Below, piece after piece: positions 29,355 through 38,208 of a DNA stretch of 64,000 nt (its first letter is position 1; each line of letters opens with the position of its first letter). The stretch lies in contig CAIOSO010000050.1 in assembly GCA_903860985.1 (NCBI GenBank), forward strand, positions 1-64,000. Direction: 5' to 3'. The notes under the pieces were generated by a model. It was not told where the DNA came from. It saw only the letters and a list, made by a program, of their open reading frames with translations, and did no database searches. The translations under genes and the position numbers were made by a program. Origin of the DNA: an uncultured Flavobacteriales bacterium (GTDB taxonomy: Bacteria > Bacteroidota > Bacteroidia > Flavobacteriales_D > Crocinitomicaceae).

Positions 29355-30227
29355 GTGAAAGTATCTGGGTTTACGTTTATTCGAAACGCCATCAAGTTGG
29401 ATTATCCAATTGTGGAGGCAATCCAATCCATTTTACCTCTTTGTGACGAAGTAATTGTGGCTGTCGGAAATTCAGAAGACGATACCTTAGCATTGATCCA
29501 ATCCATCGATCCATCGAAAATAAAAATCATTGAAACCATTTGGGACGATACCCTGCGTGAAAATGGCGCAGTGCTTGCGGATGAGACAAATAAAGCGTTT
29601 CAGTCCATTTCAAAGGATAGCGATTGGGCATTTTACATTCAAGGTGATGAGGTCATTCATGAGAAAGACCACGCAGAAATCCGTGCGAAAATGGAATTGT
29701 ACGTCAATGATGTAGAAGTAGACGGACTCCTGTTTTCCTATCAACATTTTTATGGTTCCTACGATTTTATCGGTGCGTCCAATAACTGGTACAAAAATGA
29801 AATCCGCATCATCCGCAATTCTGCCAATATCTACTCATACCGCGATGCACAGGGATTCCGCAAGGATGATAATCAGAAATTAAATGTTGCAGTTATAAAA
29901 GCGAACGTATATCACTACGGCTGGGTGAAGGATCCAAGAGCAATGCAGGCGAAGCAAACTTCGTTTCACAAACTTTGGCACGATGACGAATGGTTAGAGA
30001 AGAACATTGAGGACGTCGAGTTTTTCCCATACGAAGAGCACATCAATGGATTGGCGCGATTCAAAGGAACGCATCCACACGTTATGCAGCCACGTATTGA
30101 TCGCTTGAATTGGACCTTCAAAGTTGATCCAAGTAGAAACAAAAAATCCTTCAAAAATAAATTGAAGGATTTGTTGAAATTCATTGGAATTGATACGAAT
30201 TACCGCAATTACAAGCAGATTCGCTAA
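29355..30227 (+). CDS. Family 2-like glycosyltransferase
   Basis: A 290-residue GT-A-fold protein. The start (FTFIRNAIKLDYPIVEAI) and the acidic cluster GNSEDDTLALI resemble the nucleotide-sugar site of small family 2 transferases. DSDWAFYIQGDEVIHEKD is the expected position of the DxD-like metal motif. There are no membrane helices, so it is probably cytoplasmic, acting on a lipid- or protein-linked acceptor. The start codon is GTG, two bases after gatC. It is not in a capsule or O-antigen cluster, so the sugar and acceptor are unknown. Confidence 0.8.
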   Translation: MKVSGFTFIRNAIKLDYPIVEAIQSILPLCDEVIVAVGNSEDDTLALIQSIDPSKIKIIETIWDDTLRENGAVLADETNKAFQSISKDSDWAFYIQGDEVIHEKDHAEIRAKMELYVNDVEVDGLLFSYQHFYGSYDFIGASNNWYKNEIRIIRNSANIYSYRDAQGFRKDDNQKLNVAVIKANVYHYGWVKDPRAMQAKQTSFHKLWHDDEWLEKNIEDVEFFPYEEHINGLARFKGTHPHVMQPRIDRLNWTFKVDPSRNKKSFKNKLKDLLKFIGIDTNYRNYKQIR

Positions 30228-30929
30228 TTAAGAAATCTTAAATTTACAGTACTTGATTTTGTGTCCACGTGAAGAAAATAATTTCTCGTAGTAGGTTTGT
30301 ATGTGGAAAATCTCTCGGGTATCTTGATCTAAGTTCTCCGGAAGATTCGCGTACAAATCCCAAGTAGATTCTAAACATTCGTACTTGTTCTCTTCGATTT
30401 GCTCCAAGGTATATTCAAACAAGATGTCGCTGTCCGTTTTCATGTGAACGATACCACTCGGTTTTAATATTTTCTTGTAACGATCGATAAAGAGGGGAGA
30501 AGATAAGCGTTTACGCGCTTTATTTGGTTGTGGATCAGAAAAGGTCAACCATATCTCATCCACTTCGTGTTCACCAAAGTAATCGAGGATGAAGTCAATG
30601 CGTGTGCGTAAAAAGGCCACATTGCTTAAATTCGTTTCCAAGGCATCTTTTGCACCAATATAAATGCGATTCCCTTTTAAATCAACGCCGATGAAATTCT
30701 TTTCCGGGTATTTTCTTCCGAGTCCAACGGAGTATTCTCCTTTTCCACAACCAAGCTCTAAGATGATGGGATTGTCGTTCTGAAAGACTTCCTTACGCCA
30801 ATTACCTTGAATAGGGAATGGTTCTCTAAAAACAGGTTCATATACATTCGAAAATGACTTTAGCGCCTCAAATCGTAAAAGTTTATCTTTTCCCACGGGG
30901 TGTTTTTTGGATAGGTTTGGATTCTTCAA
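30228..30929 (-). CDS. trmB: tRNA (guanine-N7)-methyltransferase
   Basis: A 233-residue TrmB, methylating G46 of tRNAs with S-adenosylmethionine. The SAM-binding motif is ILELGCGKGEYSVGLG, followed by NFIGVDLKGNRIYIGA. The active-site block IWLTFSDPQPNKARKRLSSP is typical. The start is uncertain: the frame opens with a TTG at 30929, and a GTG at 30896 gives VGKDKLLRFE, closer to the usual family start. It is convergent with the glycosyltransferase gene, with no gap. Confidence 0.93.
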   Translation of the reverse strand: MKNPNLSKKHPVGKDKLLRFEALKSFSNVYEPVFREPFPIQGNWRKEVFQNDNPIILELGCGKGEYSVGLGRKYPEKNFIGVDLKGNRIYIGAKDALETNLSNVAFLRTRIDFILDYFGEHEVDEIWLTFSDPQPNKARKRLSSPLFIDRYKKILKPSGIVHMKTDSDILFEYTLEQIEENKYECLESTWDLYANLPENLDQDTREIFHIQTYYEKLFSSRGHKIKYCKFKIS

Positions 30930-30991
30930 AAGAAAAACGCGAAATTATAACTTATTTTAGATTAAAGAGCTGTAGTCTCGCTTTCGCTGTA

Positions 30992-30999
30992 TAAATTTG
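30992..30999 (+). promoter_or_regulatory. -7 box three bases before the 31003 start
   Basis: TAAATTTG, a full match, three bases before the ATG at 31003. It is the same arrangement as at plsC and the subtilase gene. It also lies across the TTG at 30997, which is therefore not a credible start. Confidence 0.4.
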
Positions 31000-31002
31000 T
31001 CC

Positions 31003-31569
31003 ATGCATTTTGTCGAACCTTATTTCAACTGGCGTGGAGATTACGTCGCAGCGGAGGATCCACTTTCCCCATTTTTCGAACGAGAGTACAGTGAATTTGA
31101 GTTCACAAATAGCATTTACGACTTCTACATTCATCCCCAATGGGATTCGATTGGATCACCGACTTTATTTATCAAACTCCTTATGGTGGACTACGATTCG
31201 GCGTATGCCATAGTGGAGTTAATCGGCGAGTGGAACGATGCCATTGAAAACGACATCATGATCTTGAAGCGCGACATCATCGATGTACTGATAGAACAAG
31301 GTATCAATCAATTCATTCTCATCGGAGAAAACGTATTGAATTTTCATTATTCGGACGACTGCTACTATGAAGAATGGTTCGACGATGTTGAAGAAGGTTG
31401 GATAGCCATGGTGAACTTTCACGACCATGTTGTACGCGAATTTGAACGCATCAACATTGATCATTACTTTGTGATGGGCGGAGAGTTAGAGGACATCGAA
31501 TGGCGCACGTACAAACCGCAGCACTTCTATGAAAAAGTAGAGGCGCTTGTGACCAAGCGCCTCGGGTAA
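31003..31569 (+). CDS. Conserved hypothetical acidic protein
   Basis: A 188-residue soluble protein rich in Asp, Glu, Tyr and Trp (VEPYFNWRGDY, SEFEFTNSIYDFYIHPQWD, DDCYYEEWFDDVEEGW). I recall similar proteins of unknown function in other Bacteroidota but no named domain. It has no signal peptide or membrane segment, so it is probably cytoplasmic. It starts at the ATG at 31003, preceded by a promoter box. It ends one base before the stop of a POT transporter gene on the other strand. No function is proposed. Confidence 0.75.
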   Translation: MHFVEPYFNWRGDYVAAEDPLSPFFEREYSEFEFTNSIYDFYIHPQWDSIGSPTLFIKLLMVDYDSAYAIVELIGEWNDAIENDIMILKRDIIDVLIEQGINQFILIGENVLNFHYSDDCYYEEWFDDVEEGWIAMVNFHDHVVREFERINIDHYFVMGGELEDIEWRTYKPQHFYEKVEALVTKRLG

Positions 31570-33189
31570 TTATTCATATTCCTTAAAGATACTATTTAAC
31601 CATCGAAGCATGCCGAACATGAGCAAGGATGCAGCGCATAAAAGCACAACATTCACGTAAAAGAAATTTGCTTTGTCTTCGTAGTTGTCCCACATGGAGC
31701 TAAGAACACCGGACAATTTATTTCCAATCGAGGTTGCTAAAAACCAACCACCCATCATTAATGACGTTAATCGTGGTGGACTTAATTTTGAAACGAGCGA
31801 AAGCCCCATTGGACTCAAGAACAGTTCACCAATCGTAATAACAGCATAAGATGAAATAAACCACCATGGCGATGCCTTTGCAATTCCGTTGTTATTCGCG
31901 TAAATCGCTCCAACCATAACAAAGCAGGATAATCCAGAAATCAGCAATCCAAAGGCAATTTTAGTTGGTGTGGATGGCTCTTTTCCTTTGCGACGTAAAA
32001 ACGCAAATAAGGCGATGATGAGTGGAGTCAGCGCCACAACCCAAAACGGATTAACGGATTGAAAAAGGTTCGTATTAAAGGCAAATATTGAATCACCTTC
32101 TTTCGGTTTTTCTGGCTCTGGAATATTTTTAAAGTAATATGGGTAATTCCATTCCTTTATTTTTTTGTCTTTCACACGGAACTGTTCGTCCATTAAGACC
32201 ACTGAGTCTTTTTTGTAGCTAATTTCCTCAGCGAGGTATAATCCTTTTGCGACTGGAAGAATAGCAGTTGGAACCTCTCGGTCTGTATACCGGTCAGCCC
32301 AAGTATTCAAAGTCGAGCCATTTTGTTTAAAAACCGCCCAGAATGCAATGACAACGGCAAAAATTGCCAGCATCGCAGCAATTGGTTTTTTCTCCTCAGG
32401 TGGAGATTTGTAGAGTAATCGTCCATAAAAGAAAATCACTGGAATACATCCAAATAAAAAGGCATCGGTCGTAGCGGAACCAACCAACGGTTCGGGAAGT
32501 AATAACGCCAACAATCCAAATCCAATGGACGGAAGTAGAATCACCGAGAAAATATGAAGTAAGGACATATCGTTCTCCGATTTTGGTTTAATTACGTCCA
32601 CATGTTTATAGTGCTTTGTTCCAACCCAGAAAATGATGATGCCAATGAACATTCCGACTCCTGCCGCTAAAAAAGCTGCATACCAGCCATATATATTGTA
32701 AAGCGCAGCACCGAAAAAATTACAAACGAATGCTCCGATATTGATTCCCATATAAAAGATACTATAACCGGCGTCTTTTTTAGATTTGTATTCATCCGAA
32801 TTGTAAACATTTCCGAGCAAGGTAGAAATGTTGGGTTTGAAAAATCCATTACCCAATATCACTAGTACCATGGCTACATAAAGTGTTGTTTTGTCGTGAA
32901 CCGACATCAAACAATAACCAATTCCCATCATGATTCCACCGATGGTTATGGACCTGCGATAACCTAGAACTCGGTCAGCTAAAAGCCCACCAATAAAAGG
33001 TGTAAGGAATACAAATGCGATGAAAGTGCCATATAAATCAGAAGCTTCTTTTTCATTGAAGCCAAATCCATGTACGGAGTCCTTTAAATAAAGCGTAAAA
33101 ATCCCGATCATCAAGTAGTAACCGAATCGTTCCCACATTTCTGAAAAGAATAAGTAGGGAAGTGCTTTTGGATGTGTGCTTTTTGCCAT
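31570..33189 (-). CDS. POT-family peptide transporter (second of two)
   Basis: A 539-residue proton-dependent oligopeptide transporter (PTR2/POT). The N-terminal signature is EMWERFGYYLMIGIF. GGLLADRVLGYRRSI and the POT motif NGFFKPNISTLLGNVY follow, then YSIFYMGINIGAF. There are about 14 membrane helices; a polar loop of about 70 residues lies near 310-385 (YTDREVPTAIL to EGDSIF). It would import di- and tripeptides across the inner membrane. It lies 62 bases downstream of a second POT gene, with a terminator between. No promoter box is visible in that gap, so it may depend on readthrough. Confidence 0.92.
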   Translation of the reverse strand: MAKSTHPKALPYLFFSEMWERFGYYLMIGIFTLYLKDSVHGFGFNEKEASDLYGTFIAFVFLTPFIGGLLADRVLGYRRSITIGGIMMGIGYCLMSVHDKTTLYVAMVLVILGNGFFKPNISTLLGNVYNSDEYKSKKDAGYSIFYMGINIGAFVCNFFGAALYNIYGWYAAFLAAGVGMFIGIIIFWVGTKHYKHVDVIKPKSENDMSLLHIFSVILLPSIGFGLLALLLPEPLVGSATTDAFLFGCIPVIFFYGRLLYKSPPEEKKPIAAMLAIFAVVIAFWAVFKQNGSTLNTWADRYTDREVPTAILPVAKGLYLAEEISYKKDSVVLMDEQFRVKDKKIKEWNYPYYFKNIPEPEKPKEGDSIFAFNTNLFQSVNPFWVVALTPLIIALFAFLRRKGKEPSTPTKIAFGLLISGLSCFVMVGAIYANNNGIAKASPWWFISSYAVITIGELFLSPMGLSLVSKLSPPRLTSLMMGGWFLATSIGNKLSGVLSSMWDNYEDKANFFYVNVVLLCAASLLMFGMLRWLNSIFKEYE

Positions 33190-33200
33190 AATACGTTTTT

Positions 33201-33234
33201 AAAATAAAAAAGGCTACCTGATGAGGGTAGCCTT
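33201..33234 (-). terminator. Terminator between the two POT genes
   Basis: Stem AAGGCTACC / GGTAGCCTT (33210-33218, 33226-33234), 7-base loop; on the minus strand a T-rich run follows. It lies 17 bases past the upstream POT gene's stop. Confidence 0.85.
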
Positions 33235-33251
33235 CAAGTGTCATTTATCGG

Positions 33252-35228
33252 TTATTTAACGCCATTCATCATGACTAAAAGTCGTTTTGATAATAGGAAT
33301 AAAATCACAGATGCAGTTCCGGCCATGAATACAAAGATCATGAAGAAGTTGTATAGATTTTCAATTTTCATTCCTAGGAAACTTGGTTTTTTTGGTTTGA
33401 TATTCCAAATCTCAATTGATTTTGCGTCTTCACTACCTTTTTTGCCAGCCTCGTATTTTAACACGTATAACAAGTTTCCGTCGGCATTACTGAACATGGT
33501 GTAGTTGAATTTCGGTTTAGACCCAACAATCAATTTTTGTGTGAATTCCGAAACCTCATTTTTAGAAACTACCCCAACGGAAACCCCTAACAATGAGTCT
33601 GCTTTTTCCTCAGCTTCGATTCCGAACAATTTGTTTTTAAATGATTCTGCAAAGCCCAGTTCCTTTTCCGCTTTGAAATCATCAGAAAGTAATTGAACAC
33701 TTGCTGTATGATTGGCAAATTCAGTTTTCCAAGATTTAACCGAGTTACTATCCAATTGCGTAAGGTTCATGGTCGTATCACTTGCATTAAAAGCAAACGC
33801 ACTCACTGGAATGGATTTCTCCATTTTCACTTCTTCTGGATAAAGTGAACTCAAGTCTCCGGCAAATTTATTCGCAGTCGCCGTTGATAAGAACCAAACT
33901 CCCATTAATAAAGAAGCAAAACGAACAGGAGCCAGTTTAACAACCATGGACAAACCAATTGGTGATAAGCAAAGTTCACCGAAGGTATGTACAGAATACA
34001 GCGTAACCAACCAGAACATACTCACTTTGACACTTGGATCTAAATCCTTTACGCCAACAGCGATGATCAAATATCCTACAGCCAATAAGAACAATCCTAC
34101 CGATTGTTTTACAGGTGAACTTGGTTCACGGTTGCTAGCACCTAATTTTGTCCATAAATAAGCGAAAATTGGCGCAAAAATAACAATGGCAACAGCATTG
34201 ATACTTTGGAAATATGAAGAAGGAACCTCCCAATTAAAAAGGTGGCGATCTGTTTGCTCTTGCGCAAAGAACGTTAATGATGCTCCGGCTTGTTCGAATG
34301 CCGACCAGAAGAAGATGACGAAGAAGGCGATGATGAAAATCACCCAAATGCGCTGTTTTTCTTGTTTTGTTAAACTTTTATCGACGATAATCGATGCTGG
34401 CGCAACGATACAAAGTGTGTAAATGAACGCTCCTACTAAATCCAAACCCATAAGACCTTTAAAAGCCACAAATAATCCACCGGAAATAAAAATCCATTGA
34501 ATCATTTTCCCAAAGTTCATTGGTTCTTTAATTGTTTCAGCTGCTGGTTCGATTTTTTTAGGTTTCGCACCAATCGCCTCACCATTTGGTTTAATGATGT
34601 ATTTATTTTTTAATAATTCGAAAACAATTGTACTGATAATCATCCCGATACATGCAGCTAGGAATCCCCATTTAAACATGGCAGGCACAATCAATTCTTC
34701 TTTATCGTAAACTTCTCCAAGTCCACCAGTAATTAATGGAGCAATGAAAGCACCGAGGTTAATACCCATATAGAAAATGGTGAATGCAGAGTCAACGCGT
34801 TTATCACCTTCCTCATACAATTGTCCCACCATTGTGGAAATGTTTGGTTTAAAGAAACCATTACCAAAGATCAAGAATCCAAGTCCAACAAACATCATTG
34901 TAGATGCGAGATTCACGTCCGTGTAAAAGGAGCCTGCGAGGAACATAAAGAATTGACCAATCGCCATCATGATTCCTCCAACAAATATGGAACGTCGATT
35001 ACCCCAATAACGATCTGCAACGTATCCTCCAATAAGCGGTGTTAAATAAACAAGTCCAGTGTAATTTCCATAAACTGTAGAAGCTAAAGACTTATCAAAC
35101 ATCAGCGCATTGACCATAAATAAGGTGAAGATGGCGCGCATCCCATAGTAGCTGAATCGCTCCCACATTTCCGTTACAAATAACAAATAGAGTCCTTTCG
35201 GATGTCCTTTTCGTGCATTATTTTCCAT
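33252..35228 (-). CDS. POT-family peptide transporter with large periplasmic loop (first of two)
   Basis: A 658-residue POT transporter, about 150 residues longer than the usual family. EMWERFSYYGMRAIFTLF, GGYVADRYWGNRRSI, NGFFKPNISTMVGQLYEEGD and FTIFYMGINLGAF give the class. The extra length is a hydrophilic segment (about residues 470-615) between the last two membrane helices, probably exposed in the periplasm. Long inserts of this kind occur in Bacteroidota POT proteins. It and the next gene are diverged paralogues, not recent copies. A TATATTCG near-match promoter box sits 22 bases upstream of the start. It diverges from tcdA. Confidence 0.92.
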   Translation of the reverse strand: MENNARKGHPKGLYLLFVTEMWERFSYYGMRAIFTLFMVNALMFDKSLASTVYGNYTGLVYLTPLIGGYVADRYWGNRRSIFVGGIMMAIGQFFMFLAGSFYTDVNLASTMMFVGLGFLIFGNGFFKPNISTMVGQLYEEGDKRVDSAFTIFYMGINLGAFIAPLITGGLGEVYDKEELIVPAMFKWGFLAACIGMIISTIVFELLKNKYIIKPNGEAIGAKPKKIEPAAETIKEPMNFGKMIQWIFISGGLFVAFKGLMGLDLVGAFIYTLCIVAPASIIVDKSLTKQEKQRIWVIFIIAFFVIFFWSAFEQAGASLTFFAQEQTDRHLFNWEVPSSYFQSINAVAIVIFAPIFAYLWTKLGASNREPSSPVKQSVGLFLLAVGYLIIAVGVKDLDPSVKVSMFWLVTLYSVHTFGELCLSPIGLSMVVKLAPVRFASLLMGVWFLSTATANKFAGDLSSLYPEEVKMEKSIPVSAFAFNASDTTMNLTQLDSNSVKSWKTEFANHTASVQLLSDDFKAEKELGFAESFKNKLFGIEAEEKADSLLGVSVGVVSKNEVSEFTQKLIVGSKPKFNYTMFSNADGNLLYVLKYEAGKKGSEDAKSIEIWNIKPKKPSFLGMKIENLYNFFMIFVFMAGTASVILFLLSKRLLVMMNGVK

Positions 35229-35335
35229 AAATATAGTTTAGTTTACCTGCCGAATATAGTAAAAAAACATGGGTTAGATTCCATTCGGACATTTCAATTA
35301 CTGAATTTTTCACATCTGATTGAAAAAGAATCAAA

Positions 35336-35343
35336 TATCTTTG
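35336..35343 (+). promoter_or_regulatory. -7 box upstream of tcdA
   Basis: TATCTTTG, a full match, 14 bases before the ATG at 35358. It excludes the longer frame that opens at 35202. Confidence 0.5.
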
Positions 35344-35357
35344 CGAAAAAAAATACG

Positions 35358-36095
35358 ATGGTAAATTGGTTGGAGCGGACTGAATTGTTGCTTTCTAAAG
35401 AGCAGATGTATCGATTGAAACAAGCGCATGTGTTGATTGTCGGACTCGGTGGAATCGGTTCCTTTGCAGGAGAATTTATCGCACGAGCTGGAATTGGAAA
35501 GATGACCATCATCGATGGGGATGTCTTTGACTCGACAAATAAAAACCGTCAATTAACGGCGCTTGATAGTACCATTGGCATTAATAAAGCCGTTGTTCTT
35601 GCCGAACGAATTATGGACATCAATCCAGACATACAGTTAAACATCGTTGAAGAGTTTGTCCTGCCGGAACGTGTGTGGGAATTGCTCGACGAACATCAAC
35701 CGGACTATGTCATGGATTGCATTGATTCCGTTACGCCAAAATTGGAATGGTTGATTGCCTGCAAACGCAAAAAGGTAAAAATCATCAGTCACATGGGTGC
35801 GGGAGGAAAAACAGATCCAAGTAAAATTAAAGTGACGAACATTCAACATGTTTCGGGATGTAAACTCGGTGCGCACATGAAAAAGCGCTTGAAAAGAAAA
35901 AACATTTCCTACCGTGGTATCAAAGCCGTTTATTCGACTGAAATTCAACAAAAGGATTCCTTAAAAATGACCAATGGAACTAATTTCAAGAAGTCCTTCT
36001 ACGGTACTATTTCGTATATGCCGGCTTTATTTGGACTCGTAGGAGCAGCAGAAGTGATTCAGTTCCTTGCAAATAATACCGAGGAAATCGCTTGA
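35358..36095 (+). CDS. tcdA: tRNA threonylcarbamoyladenosine dehydratase
   Basis: A 245-residue E1-like (ThiF/MoeB-fold) ATP-dependent enzyme of the TcdA/CsdL family. It cyclises t6A37 of tRNA to ct6A. The nucleotide loop is VLIVGLGGIGSFAGEFIARAG. DGDVFDSTNKNRQL carries the ATP-contacting residues, and DCIDSVTPKLEWLIACK and ISHMGAGGKTDPSKIKVT are typical of this subgroup. Length is slightly shorter than E. coli TcdA (268). The frame extends upstream to 35202, overlapping the POT start, but a promoter box and family starts (MVNWLERTELLL) fix the ATG at 35358. Confidence 0.92.
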   Translation: MVNWLERTELLLSKEQMYRLKQAHVLIVGLGGIGSFAGEFIARAGIGKMTIIDGDVFDSTNKNRQLTALDSTIGINKAVVLAERIMDINPDIQLNIVEEFVLPERVWELLDEHQPDYVMDCIDSVTPKLEWLIACKRKKVKIISHMGAGGKTDPSKIKVTNIQHVSGCKLGAHMKKRLKRKNISYRGIKAVYSTEIQQKDSLKMTNGTNFKKSFYGTISYMPALFGLVGAAEVIQFLANNTEEIA

Positions 36096-36151
36096 TTCTC
36101 ATCTAATTTGCGTACTTTTCGTTCGCTAAAAACATTAATTCATTCAACAAC

Positions 36152-38155
36152 ATGAAAAAAACTACACTATTTATTGCATCTGTATTATTGTGCAGCACTT
36201 CGTTTGCGCAATTGTTTTCAGATAATTTTGACACGTATGCGGCAGGCTCCTTTTTAGGGCCTCAATCGGCTTCTTGGTCCACTTGGAGTGGGACAGAAGG
36301 AGCGGCAGAGGACGTAACAATAACGAATAACAATGCCAATTCAGTACCTAATTCCATCTATCTTGCATCTACGGCAGCATCTGGCGGTCCACAAGATGTT
36401 GTTTTGAAATTCGGACAAGTATATAACAGTGGAATTTTTACCCTTCAATCTGATTTTTACATCAATGCAGGAAAAAATGCTTATTTCAACTTGCAAGCTG
36501 CAGCGACTTTAGGACAAGTTTGGGCCTTGAACGTAAATATGGATGCAGGACAAGTTTCCATAGATGATGGAAATACGCCCAATCTTGCCGTAGGTTCGTA
36601 TGCCGATGCGACTTGGTTTACCTTGAAAATTGAAGCGAATTTAACTTTACATGTATGGAAAGCATACGTGAATGGTGCGCTGATTGGAACATGGATGAAT
36701 GGGGTCAATGCGGTTGCCGCAGCGGATTTCTATCCGGTTCAAAACAGTGCATTTTACATGGATAACGTAAGTTTTGATCATCAAACGTATACCTTGCCAA
36801 ACTTGAATGCCATGATTGCGAATGTAAACATGGGCGGAGAAATCGCTGGACAAAACGTTACTCCAACAGTGAAAGTGTTGAATGCTGGGGCAACGGCAAT
36901 TACTTCATTTGATGTAAACCTTTCTTACAATAGTCAAAACTACCCATTCTCTGTAACGGGTGTGAACGTTGCAAGCATTGGAACATACACGGTGAATATG
37001 CCAGCTAATGTTTTGGTTCCAGGATTGCTAACCTATACAGCAACAATTTCTAATATCAATGGTGGGAATGATGATATCGCTGGTGACAATACATTAGCAG
37101 GACAAATTGACCCAGTGGTTCCCGCAGCTGGTAAAATGGTGGTTGGTGAAGAAGCAACAGGTACGTGGTGTCAATGGTGTCCACGTGGAGCCGTTTTCAT
37201 GGACTTATTCAAAACGAAATACGATCAATATTGGGCTGGAATCGCTGTTCATAATGGTGACCCAATCACAAACGTAGATTACGACGCAGGAATGGGTGCA
37301 TTAATCAGTGGATATCCAAGTGCGGTTGTCGATCGATTAGCAGATGTTGATCCTTCTGGAATGTCTCCGGATTTCTTTACACGTTTACAAACTGCTCCAG
37401 TGGCGACAATCGTTAACGGTGCGACATGGGATGCAACAACCCGTGTATTGAATGTTTCAGTAACTTCGAATTTCGCTATGGCGGCAAATAGTAATTATAA
37501 AGCAGCTTGTGTATTAACCGAAGATGAGGTAACAGGTACTGGTGCAGGTTACAACCAATCTAATGCATACGCTGGCGGAAACAATGGAGTAATGGGTGGA
37601 TTTGAAACTCTTTCTAACCCAGTTCCAGCTTCAACAATGGTATACAACCACGTCGCTCGAGCAATTGCTCCAAGCTTTACTGGAATGCCAAACAGTTATC
37701 CAGCAACAGTGAATGTAGGTGATTCATACACGATGAATGTTAGCTTTACTCTACCTGCGGATTGGGATGAAACGAAAATTAGCATCATTGGAATGATTAT
37801 AGATCCAACAGGAAAAATTGACAATGCAGGACGTGCAACCATCGCTGAAGCTGTCACAAATGGTTACGTAGCGGGATTGAACGATATGCCTGCGACTGAT
37901 TTGACACAAGTGATGACAGTTTATCCAAATCCAGCTTCAACGTCTGCAACGGTTAATATTCACATCGCTCAAGAGTCAAACGTTTCCATGAAATTAGTTG
38001 ACTTTGCAGGAAAATTAATCAGCGAAAAAGAATATGGATCAGTTCAAGGAGACTACCAAATCAACATGAATACAAGCAACTTCAAAGCGGGTGTTTACTT
38101 TGTTGAATTGATGGTTAACGGACAAACAACATCGAAAAAATTGATCATCGAATAA
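36152..38155 (+). CDS. Omp28-related T9SS cargo protein
   Basis: A 667-residue secreted protein. It has a signal peptide (LFIASVLLCSTSFAQ), then a beta-sandwich domain resembling laminin-G or concanavalin folds (about 25-210). An Ig-like region leads to an Omp28-type thioredoxin-fold domain with a CxxC motif (GTWCQWCPRGAVFM, about residue 340). The last 75 residues (VYPNPAST..., FKAGVYFVELMVNG, SKKLIIE) form a type A T9SS sorting domain, which in this phylum directs transport across the outer membrane and anchoring or release. The CxxC suggests redox or thiol chemistry at the cell surface, but this is unproven. A terminator follows. A TACTTTTC near-match box lies about 30 bases upstream. Confidence 0.88.
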   Translation: MKKTTLFIASVLLCSTSFAQLFSDNFDTYAAGSFLGPQSASWSTWSGTEGAAEDVTITNNNANSVPNSIYLASTAASGGPQDVVLKFGQVYNSGIFTLQSDFYINAGKNAYFNLQAAATLGQVWALNVNMDAGQVSIDDGNTPNLAVGSYADATWFTLKIEANLTLHVWKAYVNGALIGTWMNGVNAVAAADFYPVQNSAFYMDNVSFDHQTYTLPNLNAMIANVNMGGEIAGQNVTPTVKVLNAGATAITSFDVNLSYNSQNYPFSVTGVNVASIGTYTVNMPANVLVPGLLTYTATISNINGGNDDIAGDNTLAGQIDPVVPAAGKMVVGEEATGTWCQWCPRGAVFMDLFKTKYDQYWAGIAVHNGDPITNVDYDAGMGALISGYPSAVVDRLADVDPSGMSPDFFTRLQTAPVATIVNGATWDATTRVLNVSVTSNFAMAANSNYKAACVLTEDEVTGTGAGYNQSNAYAGGNNGVMGGFETLSNPVPASTMVYNHVARAIAPSFTGMPNSYPATVNVGDSYTMNVSFTLPADWDETKISIIGMIIDPTGKIDNAGRATIAEAVTNGYVAGLNDMPATDLTQVMTVYPNPASTSATVNIHIAQESNVSMKLVDFAGKLISEKEYGSVQGDYQINMNTSNFKAGVYFVELMVNGQTTSKKLIIE

Positions 38156-38178
38156 GATCAAGTAAACGTAAATAAAGA

Positions 38179-38208
38179 AAAGGACTGCTGAAAAGTGGTC
38201 CTTTTTTT
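38179..38208 (+). terminator. Terminator after the Omp28-like gene
   Basis: Stem AAAGGAC / GTCCTTT (38179-38185, 38198-38204) with a 12-base loop and a run of Ts. It overlaps the purK stop on the other strand. Confidence 0.8.
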
